Positions 34,383 through 44,789 of a stretch of DNA of 57,815 nucleotides are shown here, piece by piece; the first letter of the stretch is position 1, and each line of letters begins with the position of its first letter. The stretch comes from an uncultured Bacteroidales bacterium (lineage in GTDB: Bacteria > Bacteroidota > Bacteroidia > Bacteroidales > Paludibacteraceae): NCBI GenBank assembly GCA_900319645.1, contig ONPG01000017.1, positions 1 to 57,815 on the forward strand. The letters are read 5' to 3'. The translations under genes and the position numbers were made by a program. The notes below the pieces were generated by a model that did no database searches, was not told the origin of the DNA, and saw nothing but the letters and a program-made list of their open reading frames with translations.

Positions 34383-37331
34383 ATGCAGGTGAATAACTAC
34401 ACATCGTTGATGACGAAACGCGTCAAGCGTATTTTGCTGGTGTGCAATAACTACGACAGTTTTGCGCTGGAGGAGGACGGACGTATTGACGTGCAGATTG
34501 CACAGGAATACGCGGAGTTGAACTTGTCTAATCCGCCGTCCATCACGCGTGCGGAGACGACCCGGGAGGCGTTGGCGAGCATTGAAGAGCGCCAAGCTTC
34601 CGGGAAACTGCCCTTTGACCTCATCCTCACGATGTACAGCGTGGGCGAACTGGATGTGTTTGATTTTGCCAAAGAGGCGAAACAACTGATGCCGGATTGC
34701 CCGATTGTGCTGCTTTCCTCGTTCAGCAAGGAGATATATAACCGCATCGAGCAGCACGACCGCTCGGACATCGATTATTTCTTCAACTGGAACAACTCCA
34801 CCGACCTTATTATTGCTATCATCAAACTGATAGAGGATCGTCTGAACGCCGAGCACGATATCTTAGACGAAGGCGTGCGGGCTATTCTGCTTGTGGAGGA
34901 TAGTGTGCGGTATTACTCAACCTATCTGCCGTTGTTGTACAAATTAGTGCTGCAGCAAAACTCCATTTCTATCCGCGATGCGCTCAACGAGAAGCAGCAG
35001 TTACTACGCAAACGTGCACGACCGAAAGTGCTGATGGCTACCTGCTACGACGAGGCGGTGGAACTGTATAAACGCTACGGGAAGAACATGATCGGCGTGA
35101 TCTCGGATGTGGGATTTGTGATTCATAAAGGAGAGCCTTCCTCGATGGAGAAGCTGGACGCAGGTGTGGATCTCTGTCGTCTAATCCGCGAAGAGAATCC
35201 CACGATGCCGTTTCTGATGCAGAGTTCGCAGGAATCCATGCGGACGGTGGCAAAAAAACTGAATGTGGGCTTTGTGGTGAAGAAATCCAAGACGCTTTCG
35301 CAGGACGTGAGCGAATATATCGAGCGTGAGTTCGGTTTCGGAGATTTTATTGCCCGCGACCCGCGCACCGGCAAAGAAATAGCCCGTGCGTCCGATTTGG
35401 AGGGCTTCGAACGTATTATTTCCTCGATTTCACCGGCTGCTTTCCGCCGGTTGAGTGATAACAATTACCTGAGTAAATGGCTCTTTGCGCGTGGTCTGTT
35501 CTCAGTGGGAAGACCCGTTAGTGCGTTGAAGATACAGGACGATTCGGACATCGAGAATATCCGTCAGACGAATATCCGTCTGATTCACGATTACCGGATC
35601 AACCAGGCACTCGGCGTGGTAGCCAAATATGCGCCGGATACCTATAACGACACAATTTGGTTTGCCCGCTGCGGCAACGGAGCGATGGGCGGAAAGGGTA
35701 GAGGACTGGCTTTCCTCAACCACATGTTGCAGAAGCACGATCTGTATGACCACTGGCCGAATCTGCGCGTGTTAGTGCCACGCACGATGGTGATCACCAC
35801 CGAGTATTTCGACCGTTTTATTCATGAAAACGGACTGCAATACGTCATCAACGCCGAGCTGACGGACGAAGAACTGCTGTCCGAGTTTGTGGCGGCGATG
35901 CTTCCGTTGGAACTTAGGGAAGCTTTGCGCCATTTTATCCGTGTGACCAACCGACCATTGGCTATCCGTTCGTCCAGCAAGTTGGAAGATTCTTATTATC
36001 AGCCTTTTGCCGGTGTCTATAGCACCTATATGATCCCGCACACGGAGAACGAAGACCAGCAGTTGCGTATGTTGAGCAAAGCAATCAAGTCGGTTTATGC
36101 GAGCGTCTATTTCGCCGCTTCGCGCGGGTATATTGTCTCGACGGGTAATGTGCCGGGCGAAGAGAAAATGGCAATCGTGTTGCAGGAAGTGTGCGGTGAA
36201 ACCGAAGGAAACTACTATTTCCCGGTTATCTCCGGCGTGGCGCGAAGCATCAATTTCTACCCGGTGGGCAAAGAGAAACCCGAGGACGGAATCGTCAAGA
36301 TTGCGTACGGTTTGGGCAAAGCCGTAGTTGATGGCGAACAAGTGCTGCGTTTCTCGCCCAAGTACCCGAAACATGTGTTGCAGACTTCTACTGTCGATCT
36401 GGCTATGCGTGAGACACAGCAATCCATGTTGGCTCTCTCGCTGAGTCCTGAGAAATTCAAGACTTCGATTGATGATGCGGTCAATTTGGAGCGTATCCCG
36501 ATCCATGCCTGCGATCAGTTTGAAAGCCTGAAACTGATTGCCTCTACTTACGACCGCGAGAACATGCGGCTGGTGGATTCCTGCTATCCGGATGGTCCGC
36601 GAGTGGTGACTTTTGCGCCGCAGTTGAAGTTCAATACTTTCCCCTTGGCCGATATTATCCAAAATCTGCTGGATATTGCCCGTGAGGAAATCAAAACTCC
36701 CGTGGAGATAGAGTTTGCCGTGAACCTTGAGCACGAGCCGCAGATCTTCCACGTGTTGCAGATCCGTCCGATTTCAGCGGACAGCCTGACGGCTAAGGTA
36801 GAGTGGGAAAAGATCGATGAAACCGGCGCTTTCCTGCGTTCGGGCAATGCCCTCGGCGTGGGTAAGACGGAGGACGTGCGCGACATCATTTATCTGCGAC
36901 GGGAGGCATTTAATGTGCTTCGCACGCAGGAGATGGCGGTTACGCTCCGCGAATGGAACAACCAAATGCGTCAGGAAGGCCGGCAATACCTGCTGATCGG
37001 TTACGGTCGCTGGGGATCGCAGATTCCTACTTTAGGCGTGCCCGTGCAATGGGGCGACATCAGCGAGGCGAAAGCGATCGCCGAATGTTCGCTACCGGAT
37101 TTCCGTATCGAACCCAGCCAGGGGTCGCATTTCTTCCAGAATATGACCTCGTTCAATGTGGGCTACATCAATGTGGATCCCTGGGCGCGTCCGCTGACAG
37201 ACGAATACGACCAAAAGGTGTTGGACGCTATGCCGGCTGTGGAGGAAACAGAACTGGTTCGCCATGTGCGGATTGAGAAACCGCTGGAAATGTATATTGA
37301 CGGCTTTGCCAACAAGGCTTTGATCAAGTGA
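34383..37331 (+). CDS. PPDK_N (PEP synthase-like ATP-grasp) protein with receiver-like domains
   Basis: A 982-aa protein. The first 300 residues contain two receiver-like stretches (RILLVCNNYDSFALEEDGRI; ILLVEDSVRYYSTYLPLLYK with GVISDVGFVIHKGE). Residues 430-800 match the nucleotide-binding domain of PEP synthase/pyruvate phosphate dikinase (GAMGGKGRGLAFLNHML, RSSSKLEDSYYQPFAGVYST, FHVLQIRPIS). The swivelling phosphohistidine domain and the PEP-binding barrel of the full enzymes are absent, so it is not a complete PEP synthase. A phosphotransfer or signalling role is inferred. The start could also be the Met ten codons in (MTKRVKRILL). It probably shares a transcript with gdhA. Confidence 0.8.
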   Translation: MQVNNYTSLMTKRVKRILLVCNNYDSFALEEDGRIDVQIAQEYAELNLSNPPSITRAETTREALASIEERQASGKLPFDLILTMYSVGELDVFDFAKEAKQLMPDCPIVLLSSFSKEIYNRIEQHDRSDIDYFFNWNNSTDLIIAIIKLIEDRLNAEHDILDEGVRAILLVEDSVRYYSTYLPLLYKLVLQQNSISIRDALNEKQQLLRKRARPKVLMATCYDEAVELYKRYGKNMIGVISDVGFVIHKGEPSSMEKLDAGVDLCRLIREENPTMPFLMQSSQESMRTVAKKLNVGFVVKKSKTLSQDVSEYIEREFGFGDFIARDPRTGKEIARASDLEGFERIISSISPAAFRRLSDNNYLSKWLFARGLFSVGRPVSALKIQDDSDIENIRQTNIRLIHDYRINQALGVVAKYAPDTYNDTIWFARCGNGAMGGKGRGLAFLNHMLQKHDLYDHWPNLRVLVPRTMVITTEYFDRFIHENGLQYVINAELTDEELLSEFVAAMLPLELREALRHFIRVTNRPLAIRSSSKLEDSYYQPFAGVYSTYMIPHTENEDQQLRMLSKAIKSVYASVYFAASRGYIVSTGNVPGEEKMAIVLQEVCGETEGNYYFPVISGVARSINFYPVGKEKPEDGIVKIAYGLGKAVVDGEQVLRFSPKYPKHVLQTSTVDLAMRETQQSMLALSLSPEKFKTSIDDAVNLERIPIHACDQFESLKLIASTYDRENMRLVDSCYPDGPRVVTFAPQLKFNTFPLADIIQNLLDIAREEIKTPVEIEFAVNLEHEPQIFHVLQIRPISADSLTAKVEWEKIDETGAFLRSGNALGVGKTEDVRDIIYLRREAFNVLRTQEMAVTLREWNNQMRQEGRQYLLIGYGRWGSQIPTLGVPVQWGDISEAKAIAECSLPDFRIEPSQGSHFFQNMTSFNVGYINVDPWARPLTDEYDQKVLDAMPAVEETELVRHVRIEKPLEMYIDGFANKALIK

Positions 37332-37464
37332 TTTCAAAAAAAACGGGATAATATACAATGTATATTATAGGGTGCGACAGGATGCGATATACTCTCGATA
37401 AACAATCGATTGCTTATTTATAAATCTGCAAAAAAGCGATTTCTTATGTAAAAATTTGATTTTA

Positions 37465-37496
37465 TTTGCGTATGTCGCAAAAAAGTTGTAATTTTG
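37465..37496 (+). promoter_or_regulatory. Promoter of the Na/Pi cotransporter gene
   Basis: TTTG (37465-37468), 20 nt, TAATTTTG (37489-37496). Confidence 0.8.
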
Positions 37497-37524
37497 TGCT
37501 CAAATTTGAGTTTCTAATAAAACT

Positions 37525-39231
37525 ATGCAATTAGCTTTACAAATTATCACGCTCATCGGTTCCGTAGCGATGCTGATGTACGGAATGAAGGTGATGAGTG
37601 AAGGCCTGCAGAAGATGGCAGGTAGCAAGTTGAGCAACGTGCTCGGTACGATGACCACCAACCGGTTCTCCGGTGTCCTCACAGGTGCGTTTATCACCGC
37701 AGCAGTTCAGTCTTCCACCGCGACTACGGTAATGACCGTGAGTTTCGTATCGGCGGGTATTCTCAGTCTGAGTCAGGCCATTTCGGTCATTATGGGTGCG
37801 AACATCGGAACGACGTTCACAGCCTGGATTATGGTGTTGGGCGGCGGTTCGTTTGATCTGCGTCTGGTGGTTTACGCCACGATCGTATTGGCGGTAGCGC
37901 TCATCTACACGAAGAAAAACGCCAATCTGGGCGATTTTCTGATCGGTCTGTCGCTGATGCTTTTAGGTCTTACTACGCTGAAAATCAACGCAACAGAAAT
38001 GCATTTGGACCAGATGGCTCCGGTTCGCAATTTCTTTATTGCTACTTCCAGCTGGGGCTATGGTAGCTATTTTCTGTATTTGTTGGTAGGCGGTATTTTG
38101 ACGTTTGCCGTACAAAGTTCGGCGGCGATTATGGCGATTACGATGACGCTCTGTTCGACCCACGTACTGCCTATTGATATGGGTATCTCGCTGGTGTTGG
38201 GAGAGAATATCGGTACGACGATCACGTCGAATATCGTAGCCCTCTCCGCTTCCACTCAGGCCAGACGTGCCGCTATGGCGCACTTGGTGTTCAACCTGTT
38301 CGGCGTGATCTGGGTCCTGTGCGTGTTCCGTTGGTTTGTAGGTACCGTGTGCGGATTATGGGGCGTGGAGTTCCAGCCGGGTGTGCCCTCCGAGGTCTCG
38401 CCGGATAAACTGAATGCCGTTCTGGCTACTTTCCACACCTCGTTCAACGTCATCAATACCTGTATCCTGATCGGTTTTGTGCCGCTCTTGGAGAAACTGG
38501 TGATTTGGATTATCCCGTCCAAGCCGGAGCAGAAAGATACAGACAGCCAGTTGCGTTTCATTTCCGGCGGTCTTATGTCCACCTCCGAGCTCTCGATTCT
38601 GCAGGCTTGGAAAGAGGTGCACGTATTTGCTATCCGTACACAACGGATGGTGGGAATGATCCACGATTTGTATAACGAGAACGACGGCGCACAGTTCACC
38701 AAGATTTTCTCGCGCGTGGAGAAATACGAAGGTATCTGCGACCGAATGGAATACGAGATTGCGCAATATCTGAATCAGGTGGCAGACGGCCGTTTGTCGG
38801 ACCAATCCAAGCACGAAGTACATAAGATGCTGCGTATCGTGAGCGAGTTGGAGTCGGTGGGCGACGCCAACTTCAACCTCTCGCGTTATATCCGTCACAA
38901 GCACGAGAACAACATTCAATACACGGAGAAACAAGACAAGAACGTGGAAATGATGATGTACCTGCTCAGCGGAGCCGAGGCGAAGATGGTGGAGGCTTTG
39001 GAACACGTGAATATTACGCAGGACGAGTTTCTTGAGATGACGAATATGGAGAACGAAATCAATAATTTCCGTGACGAACTCAAGACCCAGAACATGCTGA
39101 GTATCACCGAGAAAGAGTACGACTACACGACCGGTGTCAACTACATGGATATTATCCTTGAGCTGGAGAAGATGGGCGATTATATCATCAATGTAGAGGA
39201 GGCGGTTTACGAGCACAAACACGATAAGTAA
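37525..39231 (+). CDS. Na/Pi-cotransporter family protein with PhoU-like tail
   Basis: A 568-aa inner-membrane protein. Two inverted Na_Pi_cotrans repeats carry the QSSTATTVMTVSFVSAG and QSSAAIMAITMTLCS signatures, each followed by a GANIGTTFTAW or GENIGTTITSN loop. From about residue 350 a helical PhoU-like domain follows (LESVGDANFNLSRYIRHKHE, ELEKMGDYIINVEEAVYEHK). It should move phosphate with sodium. Own promoter; the efflux genes begin 42 nt downstream after a TTGATAA repeat. Confidence 0.9.
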   Translation: MQLALQIITLIGSVAMLMYGMKVMSEGLQKMAGSKLSNVLGTMTTNRFSGVLTGAFITAAVQSSTATTVMTVSFVSAGILSLSQAISVIMGANIGTTFTAWIMVLGGGSFDLRLVVYATIVLAVALIYTKKNANLGDFLIGLSLMLLGLTTLKINATEMHLDQMAPVRNFFIATSSWGYGSYFLYLLVGGILTFAVQSSAAIMAITMTLCSTHVLPIDMGISLVLGENIGTTITSNIVALSASTQARRAAMAHLVFNLFGVIWVLCVFRWFVGTVCGLWGVEFQPGVPSEVSPDKLNAVLATFHTSFNVINTCILIGFVPLLEKLVIWIIPSKPEQKDTDSQLRFISGGLMSTSELSILQAWKEVHVFAIRTQRMVGMIHDLYNENDGAQFTKIFSRVEKYEGICDRMEYEIAQYLNQVADGRLSDQSKHEVHKMLRIVSELESVGDANFNLSRYIRHKHENNIQYTEKQDKNVEMMMYLLSGAEAKMVEALEHVNITQDEFLEMTNMENEINNFRDELKTQNMLSITEKEYDYTTGVNYMDIILELEKMGDYIINVEEAVYEHKHDK

Positions 39232-39272
39232 TGGATAATTGATAATTGATAATTGACAATTGATAATTATAC
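39231..39272. repeat. TTGATAA simple repeat before the efflux operon
   Basis: Four overlapping ATTGATAATTGA/ATTGACAATTGA units. The same kind of AT-rich repeat precedes the pump gene (40306-40320) and the gene at 54608. Confidence 0.6.
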
Positions 39273-39273
39273 G

Positions 39274-40302
39274 ATGAATAAGATTTATTTTGGATTGCTG
39301 GCTGCGGCGGTGTTGCTGCTACCGGGTTGCAAGAAACGGAAATCGTACAGCCATTTGGCAGACAAACCGCTTCCCGTACAGGTGGAAGTGGTAGGCGAGA
39401 GCAGCAAATTGGAACAGAACGTCCATCTGGGCGAGATCCGTCCGGCCGTGGATATCGACCTCGTATTCCCGTTGGGCGGTGAGATCACCGGTGTGTTCGT
39501 AAAAAGCGGCAACAAGGTGAAGAAAGACGATCTGCTGGCCATCGTGGACGACACTCAGGCGAAAGCGCTGCTGGAGAGTGCCAATGCGATGCTTCGTCAA
39601 GCGGAGGACGCTTACCGCCGATTGAAACCGCTGCACGAGAAAGGCGGTTTGAGTGACGTCAAATGGGTGGAGATGGAGACCAATCTGGAGAAAGCCCGTT
39701 CGATGGCTGTGTCTTCGCGCAAGCGCTATGAGGATTGCGCACTGCGCGCTGTGCAAGACGGTATTGTTAATATGAAATCGATGGATATAGGCCAGCGTCT
39801 GCTGCCTGGTCAGTCGATCGGTACGCTGATGGATTTGAACCATTACATCATTGCGTTCAACGTGCCGGAGAGCGAGATAGGCAAGATCGAAGAAGGCGAC
39901 ACGATAGGTGTCGCTCTGCCGGCTCTGGAGAAAAAATACAAAGCCATCGTGACTGAGAAATCGGTCGTGGCTTCCCATCTGGCACACACCTATCGCGTGG
40001 AGGCGGATATTTTCAGCAAAGAGGCAGCTAAAGATCTGCTCCCGGGTATGGTGTGCCGTGCTATCATTCAAAATCGCGAGAGCCGCGGATTTATTATCGG
40101 AGCCAGCTGTGTGCAAACCCAGCAACGCGGTCACAGCGTGTGGGTAGTGCGTAACGGAAAGGCGTACAAGCAAATGATCAAGATAGCGGATTTCGTGGAG
40201 AACGGCGTGCTGGTCAGCGAAGGATTGCAGATGGGAGACACCGTGATCAGCAAGGGCTACCAGAAGATGTTTGAAGAGGCAAATGTGGTCTGTGGAAATT
40301 GA
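39274..40302 (+). CDS. RND efflux periplasmic adaptor (membrane fusion protein)
   Basis: The ATG at 39274 gives a 342-aa lipoprotein (AVLLLPGC, Cys near residue 19). The HlyD-type layout is clear: a biotinyl-lipoyl-like half (DLVFPLGGEITGVFVKSGNK), a short helical hairpin (LLESANAMLRQAEDAYRRLK), the second lipoyl half, and a beta-barrel to the C-terminus (TVISKGYQKMF). It links the inner-membrane pump to the outer-membrane channel. First gene of a four-gene operon; the pump starts 18 nt later. Confidence 0.9.
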   Translation: MNKIYFGLLAAAVLLLPGCKKRKSYSHLADKPLPVQVEVVGESSKLEQNVHLGEIRPAVDIDLVFPLGGEITGVFVKSGNKVKKDDLLAIVDDTQAKALLESANAMLRQAEDAYRRLKPLHEKGGLSDVKWVEMETNLEKARSMAVSSRKRYEDCALRAVQDGIVNMKSMDIGQRLLPGQSIGTLMDLNHYIIAFNVPESEIGKIEEGDTIGVALPALEKKYKAIVTEKSVVASHLAHTYRVEADIFSKEAAKDLLPGMVCRAIIQNRESRGFIIGASCVQTQQRGHSVWVVRNGKAYKQMIKIADFVENGVLVSEGLQMGDTVISKGYQKMFEEANVVCGN

Positions 40303-40320
40303 GCGTGATAATTGACAATT

Positions 40321-43300
40321 ATGAGTAAACCTAATCATATTGAATCGGCGATGCGTTACCACAACCTGATTTACACGGTTGTGGGCGTGCTCGTTCTGTT
40401 CGGATTCTATGCGTTGGGCAAGATGAAGAAAGACGAGTTTCCGCAAGTGACGATTCGTCAGGGAGTAGTGGCTGCCGTCTATCCCGGTGCTACCGCGCAG
40501 GAGGTGGAAGAGCAGGTGGCGAAACCGATTGAGCAGTATCTGTTCTCCTTCAAAGAGATTGACAAAAAGAGCACGTACAGTATCAGCAAAGACGGTATGT
40601 GCTACGTGTTTGCGGCGCTGTCCCCCAAAGTGATGAACAGCAACGAGGCGTGGAGCAAGATCCGCGGCGGTGTCAGTCTGTTCAAGCAAATGCAGTTACC
40701 CTCCGGCCTGCTGGCAGTAGCGGTCATTGATGATTTCGGCAACACCAGCAGTATGTTGCTTGCCATCGAGAGCAACGAGCGCACCCCGCGTGAGTTGGAG
40801 GATTACGCCAATCTGATCTCGGACCAGCTGCGCGAAATCAAAGAGATGGGCAGTATCAAGCTCCTGGGCCAGCAGCACGAAGAGATTGCGGTGACCTTGG
40901 ATGTGGAGCGCATCTCCAAATACGGTATCAACCAGAACATCATTATGGCACGTTTGGCGGCGCAAGGTTTCCGTACGCTGACCGGCGAGGTAGCCAACGA
41001 GATGGGAGCTGCTTTGGTACACGTGGATGTGCCTTACAGGACTGAACATGAGCTGGGTGAGCAGATCATTATTGCCGACCCCAAAAGCGGTCAGGCCATC
41101 CGTCTGAAAGATATTGCTACTATCGAGCGGCGATATCCCGATACTAAGAAGCGTATTCAACATTCTAATGGAGACAATAAAGGCGATTGCGTGCTGCTGA
41201 ATATCGAGATGCAGCCGGACAATAATATCGTTGCTTTCGGCGAGAAAATAGACGAGGTGCTGACCCACATGCAGACTGTGCTGCCGCCGGATGTGAAGCT
41301 GCACAAGATCACCGACCAGCCCCGTGTGGTTGACAAGAGCGTCCGTTCGTTCCTCAAGGATCTGGTGATCAGTGTGGTGATTGTGATTTTAGTGATGCTG
41401 GTTTTGTTCCCGCTGCGCACCGCGTTAGTGAGCTCCACCGGTCTGCCGGTTTGTATAGCCATTACCTTGGGTGTTATGTATCTGTTTGGTCTGGAGCTGA
41501 ATACCGTGACACTTGCCGCCCTGATTGTGGTGTTGGGAATGGTGGTGGACGACAGCGTGATTGTGATTGACGGTTACAGCGACCTGCTTGCGCACGGTCA
41601 TTCACGGTGGTACTCGGCGGTTGTTTCCACAACGACCCTGTTTGTGCCGATGGTGTTGGCTACGACCTCTATCTCTGGAATGTTCTTCCCTATGTTGGGA
41701 TTGATGACCGGTACGCTGGCGGATTTTATCAAACTCTTCCCTTGGGCCATCTTCATAGCGCTGACTTGCAGTATATTGTACGCTATATGGGTGATCCCGT
41801 ATATGGCGAGTACGTTTATCGTCCGCAAACCCAGAGACGCCAAACCGACGTTTATCGAGCGTGTGCAGGGCAAGTTCTTTGATGGACTGCAAAGCGGCTA
41901 CCAGAAGTTGCTGGATCTCTGTTTCCGCCATCCGTGGGCAACGATAGGTGTCAGCGTAGGTTCGGTGGTATTAGGCGGATTCATTTTTACGCTGATAGAT
42001 ATTCAGCTGATGCCGAAAGCCGACCGTGATTGTTTTGCGGTGGAGATCCACCTGACGGAGGGTTCGTCTCTGCGCCAGACACAGGCTGTCGTGGATAGTC
42101 TGGGCGCCGTGCTGAATGCCGATCCGCGCGTGAAGAGCGTGACGGCTTTCGTGGGCATGGCGAGTCCGCGTTTCCACGCGACGTATGCGCCGCAGATGGG
42201 CGGAGAAAACTATGCGCAGTTCATCGTGAATACCGTTTCCGAGGCTGCTACCATAGATTTGGTAGCCGAATACCAGCCGCAATACGAGAACGCTTTCCCG
42301 AACGCCTATTGCCGTTTCAAGCAACTGGATTACCAGGCGGTTCCCAACCCGATTGAGATTTTTGTGCAAGGTTCGGATATAGGCCAGTTGGAAGTGGTGG
42401 CTGATTCGTTGAAAACGTTCCTGTCCCAATTCCCTGAGTTGACGTGGATACACTCCAACTACGACGAAACGGTTCAGACCATTCGTCTGCGCATGAAAGA
42501 CGACGAGGCGAGTCGTTTGGGTGTCACCCAGGCAACGCTTTCGCTCTACCTGAACGGTGTGCTGCGGGGCCGAACGATGACCTCTATCTGGCAGGACGGC
42601 TACAAAGTGCCGGTAGTGCTTTATACCCTTGGTGCCGATTCGCTGGACTACGCGGATATAGGCAATCTGATGATCCCGACGATGCTGCCGGATGTGTGGG
42701 TTCCGCTGCGCCAAGTGGCTTATATAGAGCCGGATTTCCACCACGCGCAGATAGTCAGAAGAAACAGTATCCGTACGATCACCGTTTCGGCGGACACGCG
42801 CGGCAACGTAGCGGCGATGACGGCAATGCGCCCGATTATCAAGCATATCAAGAAAATCACTCCCAATCTGCCGGAGGGCGTACATATCCATTACGGCGGT
42901 TTGATGCACACGTCGATGGAGACTTTTCCGGGACTGGTGGCGTCCGTAGGAGCTGCGTTGATTGTGCTGCTCGTATTGCTGATCTTCCACTTCAAGAAAC
43001 TGAATCTCTCGTTCCTGTCGCTTTCGTCGTCGCTGCTCTGTCTGTTCGGCGCGGCGTTCGGATTGTGGATGTTCGGTCAGGACTTGTCCGTGACAGCCAT
43101 ATTGGGTATCATCTCGCTGATAGGTATTATCGTGCGCAACGCGATTATTATGTATGAGTACGCCGACCATCTTGTGCATGTGGAGCGCAAAACCGCCAAG
43201 GAGGCTGCTTACCTGGCCGGTCAGCGTCGTATGCGTCCTATCTTCCTGACTACCGCCACCACGGCCCTGGGCGTCGTGCCGATGATCACCGCCGCAACCG

Positions 43301-43428
43301 CCCTGTGGATGCCGATGGGTGTAGTGATCTGTTTTGGTGCTATCCTGACGATGCCGATGGTGGTGACCCTGCTGCCTGTGGCTTATTGGAAATTATTTGA
43401 CAAATCTACCCGCAAATATGAAAAATAA
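40321..43428 (+). CDS. RND-type efflux pump (AcrB/AcrD/AcrF family)
   Basis: The ATG at 40321 gives a 1035-aa inner-membrane pump. The N-terminal helix, two large periplasmic loops and the central block of helices are evident. The transmembrane proton-relay aspartates are present in LGMVVDDSVIVIDGY (about residue 410), and GIIVRNAIIMYEYA and RMRPIFLTTATTALGVVPM mark the C-terminal half. Substrates are unknown; drugs, bile salts or fatty acids are usual. A TTG 9 nt upstream in frame is less likely as start. The last 11 nt overlap the TolC-like gene. Confidence 0.93.
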   Translation: MSKPNHIESAMRYHNLIYTVVGVLVLFGFYALGKMKKDEFPQVTIRQGVVAAVYPGATAQEVEEQVAKPIEQYLFSFKEIDKKSTYSISKDGMCYVFAALSPKVMNSNEAWSKIRGGVSLFKQMQLPSGLLAVAVIDDFGNTSSMLLAIESNERTPRELEDYANLISDQLREIKEMGSIKLLGQQHEEIAVTLDVERISKYGINQNIIMARLAAQGFRTLTGEVANEMGAALVHVDVPYRTEHELGEQIIIADPKSGQAIRLKDIATIERRYPDTKKRIQHSNGDNKGDCVLLNIEMQPDNNIVAFGEKIDEVLTHMQTVLPPDVKLHKITDQPRVVDKSVRSFLKDLVISVVIVILVMLVLFPLRTALVSSTGLPVCIAITLGVMYLFGLELNTVTLAALIVVLGMVVDDSVIVIDGYSDLLAHGHSRWYSAVVSTTTLFVPMVLATTSISGMFFPMLGLMTGTLADFIKLFPWAIFIALTCSILYAIWVIPYMASTFIVRKPRDAKPTFIERVQGKFFDGLQSGYQKLLDLCFRHPWATIGVSVGSVVLGGFIFTLIDIQLMPKADRDCFAVEIHLTEGSSLRQTQAVVDSLGAVLNADPRVKSVTAFVGMASPRFHATYAPQMGGENYAQFIVNTVSEAATIDLVAEYQPQYENAFPNAYCRFKQLDYQAVPNPIEIFVQGSDIGQLEVVADSLKTFLSQFPELTWIHSNYDETVQTIRLRMKDDEASRLGVTQATLSLYLNGVLRGRTMTSIWQDGYKVPVVLYTLGADSLDYADIGNLMIPTMLPDVWVPLRQVAYIEPDFHHAQIVRRNSIRTITVSADTRGNVAAMTAMRPIIKHIKKITPNLPEGVHIHYGGLMHTSMETFPGLVASVGAALIVLLVLLIFHFKKLNLSFLSLSSSLLCLFGAAFGLWMFGQDLSVTAILGIISLIGIIVRNAIIMYEYADHLVHVERKTAKEAAYLAGQRRMRPIFLTTATTALGVVPMITAATALWMPMGVVICFGAILTMPMVVTLLPVAYWKLFDKSTRKYEK

Positions 43429-44782
43429 ACGATCCGCAATAGTATCCATATTGGTCATTTTAAGCCTTGTGTTTTGTCCCTTTGTGCTTCCTGCACAAGA
43501 GTTGCTGACGCTGGATTCGTGTCTGAGTTACGCCAAGCAACGCAACTGCTCCATCCAGTCGGCGCAGTTGGAGGTGGCTATCTCGCGTGAACTGAAAAAA
43601 CAGATGGTCTGGCTCTATTTCCCCCAGGTAGGGCTCAACGGCTTTGCGTTCGGAGCAGCACGTCCGCTCATTGAGATTGATGTGCGGAGTCTGTCCAATT
43701 CCGCAGATATGAAGGATTTCCTGTCGGAATTGTTTGATATAATTAAAGAGTCGGACCCGAATGTGTCTCCCGAAATCAAGAAAATGCGCTGGGGCGTGTC
43801 CGCCCAGGCACAAGCCGTGCAACCGCTTTTCTGGGGTGGACAGATTGTGAACGCCAACAAACTTGCCAAATTGGGTATCGAGGTGTCCGAGTTGCGCGAA
43901 GAAGTGAGCGAACGCGACGTGCTGCAAGAGGTGACCGAATATTACTGGCTCGTCTCCGGTTTGCAGGAGAAACAAGCCACGGTGGACACGGTTGTGGCAT
44001 TGTTAGACACGATCAGCGAAGTGGCGAACACCGCGTTTGTCAACGGTCTGGCAACGCGCAACGACCTGCTGCGCGTGCAGCTGAAAAAGAACGAAGTGCA
44101 GACCCAGGCATTGCAACTGGAGAACGGAATCGAGCTCGCCAGCCGATTCCTCTGCCACCTGATCGGCCAGGACTATACCGGGCCGTTGGTGTTGGAGAAA
44201 ATGAGTGCGGAAGACATCAACGTGATTCCCTCCGAACCGACTGCCAACTCGGCGCAAGCCCGTCCGGAGTACCAGCTGCTGGAGGCGAATATCCGCTATC
44301 AGCAATTGATGAAAAAAGTGACGCTTGGCGATGCGTTGCCTCACTTGGGTATAGGACTGAGAGGTGGCTATTCCAATTTCTTCGAACGTGACAAATGGAA
44401 CGGTCTGGCATTCGCCAGCCTGACTATTCCTCTGACCCAATGGGGCCAGACGGCTCACCAACTGAAGCAGCACAACCTGCGTATCAAACAGGCGCAGCTG
44501 ATGCAAAAAGACTACACCGAGAAACTCAATTTGCAGAACCTGCAGGTCTATAAGCAGATGATCGAAGCCTCCAAGCTGACACAGCAACATCTGTCAGCGG
44601 CGGAACTGGCGAACGACAACTATAATTTAGCACTGATGAACTACCGCGCCGGCGTGGCGACGATGACCGAACTGCTGGAGGCGGAGGCGTTGCTGATGCA
44701 GGCGCAAAACAACCTCACGGACGCCCGTATCAACTATCGCACGGCGCACAAGAAATACGTTGATTACACGTTACAAAAATAA
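43418..44782 (+). CDS. TolC-like outer-membrane efflux protein
   Basis: The ATG at 43418 gives a 454-aa protein with a signal peptide (ending VLPAQE). Two long helical hairpins of outer membrane efflux proteins are visible (LDSCLSYAKQRNCSIQSAQL to LVSGLQEKQATVDTVVALLD; LQVYKQMIEASKLTQQHLSA to ALLMQAQNNLTDARINYRTA). It overlaps the pump gene by 11 nt, so the tripartite pump is made from one transcript with coupled translation. Confidence 0.92.
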   Translation: MKNKRSAIVSILVILSLVFCPFVLPAQELLTLDSCLSYAKQRNCSIQSAQLEVAISRELKKQMVWLYFPQVGLNGFAFGAARPLIEIDVRSLSNSADMKDFLSELFDIIKESDPNVSPEIKKMRWGVSAQAQAVQPLFWGGQIVNANKLAKLGIEVSELREEVSERDVLQEVTEYYWLVSGLQEKQATVDTVVALLDTISEVANTAFVNGLATRNDLLRVQLKKNEVQTQALQLENGIELASRFLCHLIGQDYTGPLVLEKMSAEDINVIPSEPTANSAQARPEYQLLEANIRYQQLMKKVTLGDALPHLGIGLRGGYSNFFERDKWNGLAFASLTIPLTQWGQTAHQLKQHNLRIKQAQLMQKDYTEKLNLQNLQVYKQMIEASKLTQQHLSAAELANDNYNLALMNYRAGVATMTELLEAEALLMQAQNNLTDARINYRTAHKKYVDYTLQK

Positions 44783-44789
44783 AAACAAT

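Noticed and set aside
39319-40689. 456-codon minus-strand frame
   Set aside because: Antisense of the efflux adaptor and pump genes; His/Arg-rich shadow.
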